Assembly (NCBI GenBank): GCA_022036555.1
Contig: CM039139.1
Coordinates: 12,245,689-12,309,688, forward strand
Length of the DNA stretch: 64,000 nucleotides
From: Microstegium vimineum
Lineage: Eukaryota > Streptophyta > Magnoliopsida > Poales > Poaceae
Direction of reading: 5' to 3'
Positions 46,956-58,475 of this stretch are shown in pieces. The notes beneath the pieces were generated by a model that searched no databases, had not been told where the DNA came from, and saw nothing but the letters and a program-made list of their open reading frames with translations. The position numbers and the translations under genes were made by a program. The first letter of the stretch is position 1. The number at the start of each line of letters is the position of its first letter.

Positions 46956-48395
46956 CGGTAATGCTTGTGTCAGGGCGTCCGTCCAAGCGGACACGCGTCG
47001 GACACACCCTCACCACGCGGACGCACCTTTTCGGATCTGCTTGCCGATCGGCCCAACATCAATCCAGAAACCGCTACTCAACTCGCTCATTCCCACCCAG
47101 TTTTTCGATTCCTCATCCCTTCCGTGACTCGTTCCCCTCGGTTCCCCGCGCGCTGCCTCGTCGTGCAGCCATGGCCGCCTCCCTGCCCGGCGGTGGCGCG
47201 CTACCCCACTCCGGCCTCCACCCCACCCCAGCAGCCAATCCTCCCACCCTGGCATTTGATGTGGAAGACTACAAGACCTCGCAGGCCGTCGCCGTCGACC
47301 GTCGCCACCACCAGCGATGGCTAGGCTCCGAAGCAGCCAACGCCAGCCGCCGCGACTCTCGACGACCGGCGCAGCCTTCCCATCCCCCATGTTCCCCGAC
47401 CCCCGGCGGCTCCTCCCCTCACCCCGGTGTCCTCCTCTCCCACCCCGATGGCGCCCCCCCTACACCAGCGTCCTTCCCCACCGGGAGCCTCCAATGCTCG
47501 CAGATCTGACGGCCATGACAATCCATGCGCTAGGCTCTCTCTCTCCCCTCCTATGTGGCAATTCTACGTTTCGATTGTTTCAGATATTTCATAGGTATGT
47601 TGCATTTATTTGATACAGATGTTGCAAAAGTAGATCATAGATATTGCATATGTTGCAATTGTTTTAGAGACATGTTGCGGGGAGTATGTTTTGAGTGTTT
47701 CAAGTATATGTTTTATCTGTTTTCCGATGTTTCTTTGATGTGTGTTTATCTGGATGTTGCATATGTTTCACACATTTATTGCATGTGTTTTATTCGGATA
47801 TTTGCATATGGTTACAATAGTTTCAAGTGTGTTTTAGGTGCATGTTTCAAGTGTTTCAGACACATTTTTTCAAATGTTTCAATTTCTTTGAGATAATGTT
47901 GCAGCAGTTGTATTTTGATGTTTTAAAAGTAGATCGAGTGTTTGCATATAATCTCTCCTTAAGCAGGCATGATATCCATATGAACGAGAGATGGGTGATG
48001 GAGGCTGGACGAGGAGCTACGTGTGTCGCGCACAAGCAAGTGAGCTCCACAGGGGCGAACGTGAGTGGGATGAGCGCTGGGTGGATGGGGGCTGCGTACC
48101 TTGCCGTTGGGAGCAAGACGTTTCCTCTAGAGCGGGATAGACGCTAGGTGGAAGGGCTGTGTATGTCATAGTTGGGAGTAGAGCGCTTTCTCTGAGCGGG
48201 ATGGGGATATGTATGTTGCTGTTGGGAGCTGAGCGTACAAACGTGGTGATGTGCGGAAATATATAGTGACGTGGGTACGGCGGCCACATCGGACGCTATT
48301 CTATTTTAATTTATAGGTGAAGCGCGCCGGGTGCGTCAAACGGGGAGCCGCGTCCGGACAAATGAAGGCCGGACGTCAGGGCGCTAGGCTTGCCC
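46956..48395. mobile_element. Non-autonomous Mutator-like element (possible Pack-MULE)
   Basis: A 1440-bp unit lies between perfect 9-bp direct repeats GTTACTAAT (46947-46955 and 48396-48404), the duplication size typical of Mutator. The inner ends are related inverted repeats: CTTGTGTCAGGGCGTCCG on the left, and on the right, read in reverse, AAGCCTAGCGCCCTGACGTCC. The left third is GC-rich with an open frame at 46961-47509. The middle is a run of diverged ATGTTGCA/TGTTTCA repeats (about 47570-47910) that I associate with a common grass repeat. No transposase was seen. Confidence 0.7.
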
Positions 48396-48686
48396 GTTAC
48401 TAATGGATACTCCCAGCTAGTGGCCGCGAATCGAAATCCTTTCAGTAACAACGATCGCGATGTTTTGTTTTGGATATGATGAAAGATTGTGACGGTTAAA
48501 TCCGTGCTTATCGTCCCCCTCAAGTAATGACTGAGAAGAGTTTTGGAGGCGCAAAAAGCAAAAACTGCAGCCCGCCCCATCGCCGCGGAGCAGCAGAATA
48601 AAGCCGAGAATCCACCCAAACTCTTCTTTCTTTCTCCTGTCCGCTTCCTCCTCAACCCCTCCCCCAAGTATAGGAGTCACGCCCCC

Positions 48687-51600
48687 ATGGCCTCCCGAGT
48701 CACGAGGCTGCTCCTGCACCGCCGCCTCACCACCGCAGCGGAGGCCTCCGCTCGCCGCGCGTCGCCGGTTCCCTGCGCCGGCGCCGCTGTCTCCAAGGTA
48801 ATCCAGCTGGAGCGATGGAGGAAAACCCTAAACCCCTCTAAACCTCCCCTTAGGGTGTTCGACAGAATGCCCGTGCCGATCTCTGCGTTGCCACTTCCGG
48901 CGTTGCTGCCTGTGGTTGTGATGTAGTGTCTGGTTAGGTTCCTGAAGGGACTGAACTGGTGCTCTGTGCTACATTCCACTGAAGCAACAATTGTTGTGCA
49001 GGCTGGTGCTTACTAGCTACCTGTCCTAGGGAGTATGGAACTTCTATTATTCTGTAATGCCAGCCTTTTCTGCTAGTCATGTCACAAGCAATGCATGTGT
49101 TGGTGCTCTATCTGTATGCAACACAATGCAATCGTGTTTCTGACCTGTGATTGCATAGATTCTTTTGGGGCTTTCGGAAGTTCTTCACATTGTAATTTCC
49201 TTATTTGGAAATATACTCTTGGAAGTCTGTTTTTCCTTAACGCATCCCTGTCTTTTAACTGCAGGATGTTGCTAAGGCTGAAGGTCAACTCTCACCTCTG
49301 AATTAAAGCTCTGTGTTTGATTGACCAATTTGCTACTATTAAATATTTTTTTTGTTATTGTTCCTGTTATTGTTGCAATGGTGAAACTGGGCTTGTTTTG
49401 CACTGCTGGATGGACACTGCATAGCAATTTAAACATTATTTATGCTTATCTAGTTTTTAGTTTAGCTGCTTTAAGTATATATATTGACATTGCAAATCAG
49501 AGTAAAGTGTTCAGTGGCTTCCATATGAGCTCCTAGATCAACTTAGCATCTTTTAGCCTGTACAATGGGGATAAAGCTGGGGAATTTGTACATGTTGTCA
49601 TAATATTCATGCACTATTTCTCATTCTTACTGCAACAGATACTTCAAAGAGCCCTTCTACACTGCGATAGTGTAAACCTTCCATGATAATGTACTGTCAT
49701 TGTGATACTTTGCATACATTGGATGCATTTCAATGAACTTGTCATAGGTAAAATAAATCTCTACATTGAATTATTCAGAACTGGAGAGTCAAAAGGTGTT
49801 GATAAAACCTTTTAGTAGTGAACTAGTGATAATTTGAATACATGATTATAATTATTCTGTGTGTAACCCTACTCATTATGTTCCAGTCGATGCAAACTGT
49901 TCTGTTTTTTCAATTCATAAAATTGATTCCAATCTGTCTTTAAGGTTGTTCTACTTGTGTGCCATGTTATGAGCATGCATGCCTATGATCACAAAGAATG
50001 GTTTCTCAGCTATCTAGTCTTATCATAATTTCTTTGATATCCGAGAACCTCCAAAACTATCCAACTTTTGTGTGCATTTTTCCTCGATTTGGACCAATAT
50101 TGTTCCACACTACTTTTTCCACATTAGGATTTGTGAATGCTTACATAGTTTTCTTTGGGAAAACATCCAGCTTCATCCTTGAAACAATCAAGGTGGTACG
50201 TGACTAGGTCAAGCACTTCAGGTCCTTTGACTACTCGTTATGAGTGCCACAAACTATTTCCTTGTTCCGTAAGGCCATCTGCATCTTACTCTACACAAGC
50301 TTCACAACAGAAGGCAAAACAGGTTTGTATTTTAGTTTTACTTGCTGATTTAAATTGTTCAATGTATTACATTTTTATGCTTTCTCCGTCCCAAAATAGA
50401 TCAACTTCTGGAATTTTACTTACTCCTAAGTCGAACTTTCTTAAGTTTGACTGAATTTATAGAAAAGAACACCAATATTTATGATGCAAAATTAATATCA
50501 TTAGATACACTATGAAATATATTTTCATAGTGTACTTATTTGGTGTCATAAATGTTCATATTGTTTTCAATAAAGTTAGTCAAACTTAAATAGTTTGACT
50601 TAGTACACTCCTAGAAGTGATTTATTTTGGGATGGATGGAGTATCTTCCTACAGTACTTATGCTAATCATTTAGCCAAAGCCAACAGTACTTGTAGTGTT
50701 GCAGTTAAAGAGCTATTGTCTACAAGGCATCTCTGTCATATGTGAGAAAGCATTCTGATGGAAAAAAACTAAGTTTCAGCGTGTGTTTACTGTTTTCCAG
50801 TTTTTGATTCACAGCATTCTACTGGAGAAGACTTTGAGTTTTGTTTATTGTTATACCGCTTGACAGTTTAATCACCTAAGACACCGACAGTCAGGTTTTG
50901 ACTCATTTAGTTCTTGATAGAACTTGTATACCGTAGCTAACTGATATTACTGGTTTCATTAGTCAAACAAATGTCTGTTAATTATATTGCAAGCAGAACA
51001 CGTTGTATAGCTATTATGCTGTTGCACATTTTTATGTTTTTTTTTGTTACTTGTAAAGAACTGTCCTCTTTGTTTGCAGGAAGGGAAAGACTTGTCAACT
51101 GCAGAACATCCCTTTGATGATATTACCTACAATATACCTGAGAAGCCAGTAACATTTACTGAAGGTGCTTCTTATAGTCTTGTAATACTTGCTGGACTCG
51201 GAATTGCGGGGGTGGCTGGATATGCTGTGTTCAAAGAGCTTATATTTGAGCCAAAAGAGTAAGTCCCTTGCATTTGTTATTTGGCTTCTGTAAGTGATAC
51301 AACTATGACTAATTGTATTTTGAAATTACAAATGTATTAATAAATAGTAATTGTCACCATATTCTTATAAGTTCTACAAAATTTCCTTGTCAGACTTTCG
51401 CAGTGGTTCTTTAATGATATGATACACATCTCCTGTGTATCTGAGAAAAAAAGAATTTTGTAGCGGTCATTCTTCAGATCGTAACACTAACCCCATCTTT
51501 ATGTGCACTGTACAAATTTACAACAGTTAATATGATGTGTACTATGGAACTTCTTTTTGCCCTTTTTACTAGTTTATATATACATCTTCTTAATCTAGAT

Positions 51601-53064
51601 GCATCATTGTCTATCTAAGGCTCATGTGTCTATGCTTTTCGTTTCCTTGGGGTCATAGAGTGGCATTTTGTGCAGTATAGGAATAGGAAGCTTTATTATC
51701 TGCAACTTTGTGTCACACTTATAGGTTGGTGTGCTACCTGATAAGAACAAACTTTTACTATATTGAAATGTGAAGATGAAACCTAATACCAATACATCTT
51801 TCTGTTTTTGTTCCGTTGTCACAAGTCCTATTCTGGTGCATACTGCATTTTTATCCTATAATCTGTAAGAGTGTTGATTCACTATCAAAAGTACTATGCA
51901 TTGCATTATGTTAAAGCTGAACAACAACAACAAAGCCCTTTACTCCAAGCAAGTTGGGGATAGGCTAAAATTGAAACCCAACATAATAATTTGGTGTTTG
52001 ATGTTTTTGTCTGGCATATTGATTGCCGTTGCAGGTATTATCTATCGTGCTTGAGCTATTAACTTTCTTTTTGTACACAAATGAGAAGTTTTATCTTTTG
52101 GAACACCTTATTCTTTTCTACATCACATGGTTTCCCATATACCTGTTGTATAAATATATAATTTTGAAGCTGAAGGGAGATTAGCTAACGCTTGTGCATT
52201 GTATACCCAACAGGTACAAGATATTTGGGAAAGCTCTAACAAGAATCCAGAGCGAAAGCCAGGTTTTCATTGATCGTGTTATTTTCTTGTAGATAGTTTT
52301 ACTTTCCCTCTCTTACTAGTTTTATATATTTTGTCAGGTCACGTCAAGGATTGGCTACCCTATTACTGGATATGGCCAGGAAACTAGAAACCGTGCAGCT
52401 CGGCAAAGAATTCCAAATAAGATTTGGACAGATGAGGATGGTATTGAACATGTGGAGGTAGAACACATTCTTTTCTCTTCTGTTGTGTTTTCTTCCATTC
52501 TTCTGTTTTCTTGCACCTCAGATCAAGAAGAAAGGGGCAACTTTACCTGTTACAGTTAGGCTCTCTCTTCTGCAACACTTGTTGGAAACTGCTCTTTGAG
52601 AGTTCATTAGTCCCTTAGCAACATACATTAATGGGCCAATTATCCCCCTTAAACAACAGCAAGCAGCATGGGAAGAGCTTAATTGTTAAACATACATAGG
52701 GGGAAGTATTATAATGAGAATTATTTGCCTTCATTGCTATTATTAACCCTGAGAGCAGTATCAACACCAGAGAAGATCCTGTTTACATTTTTGTTGTGCT
52801 TGGTATTGTTTTTGCTAAATTGGAAAGGAGGCACTAAGGTTGCATTGGTGTTAAGTCATCATATAGCTATTTTTACGCTGCTCACATGCATTTTTTCAGG
52901 TGAACTTTCTCATCCGTGGGCCACATGGAGCTGGAAAAGTGTATTCAGAGATGTTCAAAGATAATTCTGATCGGACATGGAAGTTCACATACCTTGTTAT
53001 TGATATCGTGTCACCACCACATGCAAAAACACAACTGATGTTAGAATCTTACTTACCAGCATGA
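48687..53064 (+). CDS. TIM21: TIM21, mitochondrial inner-membrane import subunit
   Basis: Subunit of the TIM23 presequence translocase that links it to TOM and to respiratory complexes. Exons: 48687-48797, 49265-49283 (19-nt microexon, inferred), 50171-50322 (start inferred; 50222 also keeps frame), 51080-51258, 52214-52262, 52338-52457, 52900-53064. Total 264 aa. The N-terminus MASRVTRLLLHRRLTTAAEA is Arg/Leu/Ser-rich like a mitochondrial presequence. The conserved part starts at EGKDLSTAEHPFDD. One membrane helix, YSLVILAGLGIAGVAGYAVF, lies at about 126-145. The intermembrane-space domain contains KIFGKAL, IGYPITGYG and VNFLIRGPHGAGKVY and ends LMLESYLPA. All conserved exons read GT-AG and join in phase. 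Without the microexon, exons 1 and 3 cannot be joined in frame using the available AG sites. The intron after exon 3 carries a Stowaway element. Confidence 0.9.
50378..50641. mobile_element. Stowaway MITE in a TIM21 intron
   Basis: It runs from GCTTTCTCCGTCCCAAAATA to TTATTTTGGGATGGATGGAG with TA flanks. The ends are good inverted repeats. Confidence 0.78.
51926..51985. repeat. Fragment of a common grass dispersed repeat
   Basis: AACAACAACAACAAAGCCC is followed by CAAGCAAGTTGGGGATAGGC. I recognise this combination as a dispersed sequence in many grass genomes, probably SINE-related. Only a short piece is present, inside a TIM21 intron. Confidence 0.4.
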
Positions 53065-54914
53065 GGTTGCAAGAAACAAAAGCAGTTAGCAGTGCCATGG
53101 CATCTCCAAGGTTCATCTCCCACATATATTATGTCTATTTTACTTCACATTTGTACCTTCCTTGATTGTCATTTGGTGATAAAAGTTTTGAATTTTGACC
53201 TTTCATGAAATAATAGGCATCAAACAGTAGGATGAAATATGCTTCTAGTGATTTCTGGAACTAGTAATGCTACACCTACAAAAAGTTGTACAGAAGATCT
53301 GCCTAGCATGCTAACTTGAATAGCAGCAAGCCAGCAACCTCAAAGTTACCGGTGTGGTTACATGGAATCTTTTGATTGCTAATTTCAAATTAGCATGTAA
53401 GGTTATTATCATCCATGCTAATACGTAATACAATTTTTTTGTACACTTTTTTATAGGTTTAGTGGTACTCTCCCCTTACTAGAGATGTTACCTACCTTGT
53501 TTAGCTGAAGGCCATATCAATCCATGCATTGAAGCATCTTTCTTTATAGTAGTTTATTCAAATCCTCACATATGGATATGCCAGTCCAGTTTCCTTTAAA
53601 TATTTGTCAGTTTGTATGGATATGGATATTAGTTCAATAAGTCTGATGATAGCAGTATGTCTGTTTGCATTCACTAAAAGATTTTCTTTTGAATGTCAGT
53701 ATTTTGTATTTTGATTACCTTTGGATGTTCGTACATTTTTTAAGCCACAAGTTTATAGCCACCTTTTGAACTCTGCTACATTTCTTTCAAGTCAAAAGTT
53801 CCTAGCCATACATGTGAAGTTGAGTTAATTACATTGGTGGTCTTGAAAATTGTATGCAGTACCATCTAGGTCCATAAACTCTTAAAATGCACATGTGGAT
53901 CCCAACTTGTTAATTATGCCATTGGAGGTTCAAATCACCCTAATAACCGAACAATCATGTATGTAGTTCACTAAGTGGAGCGGGGGCTGTTTGGCAAAGC
54001 TCTTTGGAGCAGATTTTTTTTTTGTGAGAATCACTCCTGTCCACAGGTTCTGGTGGGGATTAGACAAAAATCACTTCTCCATTTAGCTAGGAGCTAAAAA
54101 ACCTGCTCATCGTTACTCTCTATTCAAACCCCACCAAAACACTCCAGAATCACTTCCCATGCTACCGAACATGCCACTATCATGTCCTCAACTTCCCATG
54201 CATTACGTGCTTAGGATCATGGTCACTATCATGTACCTTTATGCCACGTGCCATGTTGCCATACTGCATAGTCAACTTTATGCTAATTGCTAATTAGGGA
54301 ACTCTGGACCTCAAGTGGCACACTTGGCAAGTTTAGGGCCTAGATGAACCACATGGAAAGTTTAAGGACTGCTGGTGCACTCTTCAACTCTGTGAAGTTA
54401 TTTCCACCGTCCAAGTTCCAGTTGTCACCTTTGATTGTTGTTTTCACCATTATTTATATACAACCATTAGATTTATCGTCAATCTTTACTTGATTTTTTG
54501 TTTGTTTGTTTGTTTAGATTTTGGCACAATGGGAAGATCCGAAACAAGTGGCCAAACCCGAGGATTTATAAACTAAGTCTAGGCAAGATTGGGAAATTTA
54601 GGAACAAGATTTTCATAATGTACTGCCATCAAACCAGTTTTGTGGAGTAATAAACGTTTCTTACATTGCTAGAAGGCAAAGTGGTTTCAGACAGTTCATA
54701 TTTGGAAATGTTTCAATGTTTCTTTAGTAATGGGGAAAAGCCTTGCATGACTGGATGATGGCATCTCTTATTGTAACTGGATTTGGTTTCAATTTTGAAA
54801 TGCTCATCTTAAGGGCTTTGCATGGATATATAATCTTGGAACATCTTCTCTCTCTTTCTGGAGAACAGTGTCTTTAACTGCCCTACCATTGGTGGCCTCA
54901 AGGGGCGGCCTCAA
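53065..54914. other. TIM21 3' region and spacer
   Basis: AT-rich, no gene seen. A possible MITE with a TGTTTGGCAAAGCTC-type end begins near 53988 and ends near 54178; its far end is weak. Confidence 0.4.
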
Positions 54915-55153
54915 GGGTGTTCGCAATGATAATATCTAGTACTAAGTTCTAACTATATAATCAGTTGATGTAGAGGTGAGAAAAAATAAAAGAGACTAAT
55001 ATATACTACTGGACCCACATGCTCCTCTCACATGGTCTTGTACTACGTGAAATAGATAGACTATTTGCTCGTCGCTAGTGACTACTCTCCCTCCTAGTTT
55101 TTTCTTACCACGTCATATCTAGCTAGCTAAATAGATAATCATTGCGAACGCCC
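54915..55153. mobile_element. Tourist-like MITE
   Basis: The ends GGGTGTTCGCAATGATAAT and, in reverse, GGGCGTTCGCAATGATTATC are strong inverted repeats. Flanks are CAA (left) and TAA (right), which suggests one mutated TAA duplication. 239 bp, no coding capacity. Confidence 0.72.
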
Positions 55154-56334
55154 TAATGTGTTGCTGTAACTTTACTGGGCAAAAGGTACCCTACCCCAGG
55201 GAGACTTTCTGGATACCCGTCAACCTTTGAATGACCGCATCTTAAATTATACTCGGTCCTAAGTTTCTTAAATTATATAGGTCGTTTTGATGTTTTGTTA
55301 TGCACTTAGATATCCAGTAGTCGCTTCATCCTTGAATAAATCAACTTGAGCTGTCCTAAGTCAAGCTTTAAGTTTGATTAGTTTTAAATAAAAGAGTACT
55401 ACGATCTAAGACCCCAAAAGGTATAGTATGAGAATATATTTTGAGCCAAACGAACAGGCTGTTTATGTCACAAATATGAGTCTTTTTTCTATAGAATTCT
55501 GTCAGACGTAAAAAAGATGAATTGGGACAACTCTAGAAGTTGTTTTATCCTGGGCCGAGGAAGTCTAGATATAGGACCTACAATTCATACTTTCTGTTTC
55601 TTTTGTTTCATCAATCATCCGCACTGTGAACACGAATCCATCTGCAGATTCTCCCCTCAGGCTTTATCGATACAGGCTACTATTCTATGGCTGCACAGAT
55701 TTTTCTCGACACATTCCACGAGTCATCAACCGGAAGCTATTCTATGGCTGCACACATTCCACAAGTCATCAACCAAGTGAAATATCCTTCCATTCATCCT
55801 CCCTTGTCCATATTCCATCCTCCCCTTGCCTGCATATCCCTCCTGCCGATCAACGCCTTTCGCTGTTAGGCCTCTACCTGCTCCGGGCTGCAGGCTTTCC
55901 TTTGCCGACTTCGTCTGCGGCATCAGCATGCCTGATTGGAGCAAAGCTATAACTATTTTGAGTAGGCTTACCTGCTCCCACAACAGATTGGTCGAGTGGT
56001 GGATGTATCTTTCAGTGCTCAATTCTTTGGCTATTCGTTGCTTGCGGCCGCGTCGTGTCGTCAATTCCCGGCTTCGCTTTGCTCCAAACATTTCATTTCA
56101 CGAGAAAGGCTTGCTATCTTGGGAATGCCCATTTGTTTAGTATATACAGGCCCAGTATGAATATAGCAGAATAAATGGTCAACTTTTTTTTAATAAAATA
56201 CTTAATAGGCCAAGATCAGAAAGTTATTATAGCATTCGGATGGGCTACATCCATCAGTCCCGTTTAAAGCAAACCGGTAATAGCATGAAGAAGCCAGAAC
56301 CAAAAACAATTACATCACACAAGATAAACCTACC
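55154..56334. other. Spacer
   Basis: No recognisable gene. TCTATGGCTGCACA occurs twice (55685, 55741) within short partly repeated text. Open frames at 55626-56140 overlap on both strands and show no domain. Confidence 0.4.
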
Positions 56335-56758
56335 TTAGTTGTACCAAGCCATTTGCCACTTTGCCAGAAAAAAACGAGCTTTCTGACGGCAGAGCTTGGC
56401 TTCATGCGGTAAAGTATCGGGCCTCCAGTTTATTGCATTCATGTACAAACACTTTTTCTTGGATATCATCACATAATTCTCATCGCTCGCTGCTAGCTTC
56501 GTCAAATCCAAAAGCCTGAGGTTGAACTCATGAATATGGCTTGGTGGACAGATCGGCCAACTTTGGATCATAGCAGCAACCTTCAGCAAGAGGGATTTCA
56601 TATCCTTCCAAGAAGCCTCCTGAAAGCATAAACTATTTCTCAGTTCCCAGAGCCTCCATAGGGAAGCAGTAGGAAAAAAAAACATTGCAAACTATATGCA
56701 CTTCATTTTACTTGTCCTATATACCGAAAACCAAGTCCACGGGTTCTTAAAAAAAGTA

Positions 56759-57018
56759 CCCCCTACATCCCAAATTATAAGTCATTTTAAGAATCTTGGA
56801 GAGTCAAAGTTTATAAAGTTTGACCAAATTTATATAATATGATAATAACATATTTGATACCAACTAAGTATCATTAGATTCTTTATTAGTTATATTTTCA
56901 TACTATATCTATTTGATGTCATAAATCTTTATATTTCTCTCTATAATCTTTGGTCAAACTTAAAATGCTTTGATTCTCCAACATTCTTGGAATGACTTAC
57001 AATTTGAAATGGAAGAAG
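56759..57018. mobile_element. Stowaway MITE inside the LINE remnant
   Basis: It runs from CCCCCTACATCCCAAATTAT to ACAATTTGAAATGGAAGAAG with TA flanks. It splits the LINE between the LWELRN block and the zf-RVT block. It is the uninterrupted relative of 41481-42114. Confidence 0.75.
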
Positions 57019-57656
57019 TAGCAAGGATAAGTTCAACATTTGTTTAGCTACAACACAATCGAAGAACAAATGATGAACCGGCTCCTCTTCACAACAAAAC
57101 AAACAAGACATGTCCTCTACTTTTCTTCTTATACTTAAATTATCTCTAGTTAAAAGATTATTTTAGAGAATAACCACAGAAAAAAAATACTATAGGAAGC
57201 ACTTTTCTTTCCAAAGAGCAGGAACGTGTATAGGAGACATCCCTAAAAATTATGATTCTGTACTGATATTGAGAATAATACAAACTGCCAGAACTAAAAT
57301 GCCAAGAGTACCTTCCTCTTCAGAAAAAAACAGATAGTCCAAGCTAACCAGGAGACCTCTAACAATAAATTCATAAGCTTAGCATCTACTTATCTTCTAA
57401 AAGTGCACTTGAGGTTGGTGCCATTACACAACTCTGAGCTTTCTCATTCACCAAGATGTAAACCTCCCAATATTGAACGGCTAGGATGGAAGGACCAACC
57501 CAGTTATCCTCCCAGAATTTAACCTTACGACCATTACCAGTTTTCCATGTGTGACCTACTTTAGCTGCAGAAGCAACCCAGATCATATCCTTAAAGAATT
57601 GAGAGGCACTAGTAGTGAAACTATAGAAAATGTTAGGTCTACATGTATTATATTTA

Positions 57657-57915
57657 CTCCCTCCGTATCATAATTAGATGACGTTTTAGACAAGCTTTGA
57701 GTCAAACATTGAGAATATAAATCATCAATAACTTTGAAGTTGTTGATATTCTAAATGTAAAAATTATATGAATAGATTTACCTTGAAAAATACTTTCATA
57801 AAAGTATACATATATCATTATTCCATAAATATTTTTATAAAAATAAGAGGTCAAAATTGTGTTTAGGAGATCGTGTCGCTGTCCAAAACGTCATCTAATT
57901 AGGATACAGAGGGAG
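57657..57915. mobile_element. Stowaway MITE inside the LINE remnant
   Basis: CTCCCTCCGTATCATAATTA and, in reverse, CTCCCTCTGTATCCTAATTA are long near-perfect inverted repeats, continuing into GATGACGTTTT, with TA flanks. It is the least decayed Stowaway in the window and so probably the youngest. Confidence 0.85.
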
Positions 57916-57929
57916 TATATAATCAACTA

Positions 57930-58073
57930 CTCCCTCTATTCTAAATTACAAAACCTTTTGGCTTTTATAGATGTATAGTTTTTTTTTCCTATGCACTTAG
58001 ATATACACTACATCTAAATGTATAGAAAAAACAATGTATATATAAAAGTAAAAAAATGTCTTATAATTTGAAA
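57930..58073. mobile_element. Truncated Stowaway-like MITE
   Basis: The left end TCCCTCTATTCTAAATTACA and an internal AATGTCTTATAATTTGAAAC fit a Stowaway element, but the right terminal repeat is not recognisable. Confidence 0.45.
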
Positions 58074-58217
58074 CCCAGAATCTCTTTCCAAAGCTTATAA
58101 CCATCTAGATGGTACCTTTTAATCCAGGATCCTAGTAAGCATATATTCAAATCAGTCAAATTTGGAATACCTAGACCTCCATACTCTTTAGTGCAGCTAC
58201 ACTTTCCTAATTAGCTA

Positions 58218-58475
58218 CTCCCTCCGTTTCAAAATAAATGTCATTCTCGCTTTCCGAGAAGTCAACGTTTCTAAAATGCCGACAATTATGTATTAAAATA
58301 TATAAATAATTATGTTAAATCATTAGTATCATCAGAAAGGTATTTAAGTCCAGTTTTTTTAACAAATTTTTTAGAGATATAAATGTTGCACATATTTTAT
58401 ACAAATTTAATCAGAGTTGAGAAAGTTTGACATGTACGAATCTCATAGTTGTCACTCTTTTTGGGACGGAAGGAG
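58218..58475. mobile_element. Stowaway MITE
   Basis: It runs from CTCCCTCCGTTTCAAAATAA to CTTTTTGGGACGGAAGGAG with TA flanks. Same subfamily as 41001-41233 (shared AAGTCAACGTTT, TATTAAAATATATAAATAAT, AAATGTTGCA). Confidence 0.8.

Larger units (their letters stand above)
56335..58210 (-). pseudogene. LINE (non-LTR) reverse transcriptase remnant
   Basis: Read on the minus strand, pieces appear in the order of a plant L1-like ORF2 C-terminus. At about 58200-58080: CTKEYGGLGIPNLTDLNICL then GSWIKRYHLDGYKLWKE. At 57586-57386: KTGNGRKVKFWEDNWVGPS, the usual GNG..FWED.W.G stretch. At about 57160-57030: LTRDNLSIRRKVED, then CLFCCEEEPVHHLFFDCV, the zf-RVT zinc-binding motif. At 56685-56335: LWELRNSLCFQEASW. 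Stops, frame changes and Stowaway insertions break it into parts. The polymerase core is missing. It is dead and lies in a gene-free region. Confidence 0.82.

Noticed and set aside
46961..47509. Open frame of 182 codons
   Set aside because: It begins inside the terminal repeat of the Mutator-like element and encodes Pro/Ser/His-rich text. It may be captured sequence but is not supported as a gene.
48687..48926. Reading through the TIM21 exon 1 donor as a longer first exon
   Set aside because: A strong GTAATC donor follows codon 37, and the sequence beyond has no TIM21 character.
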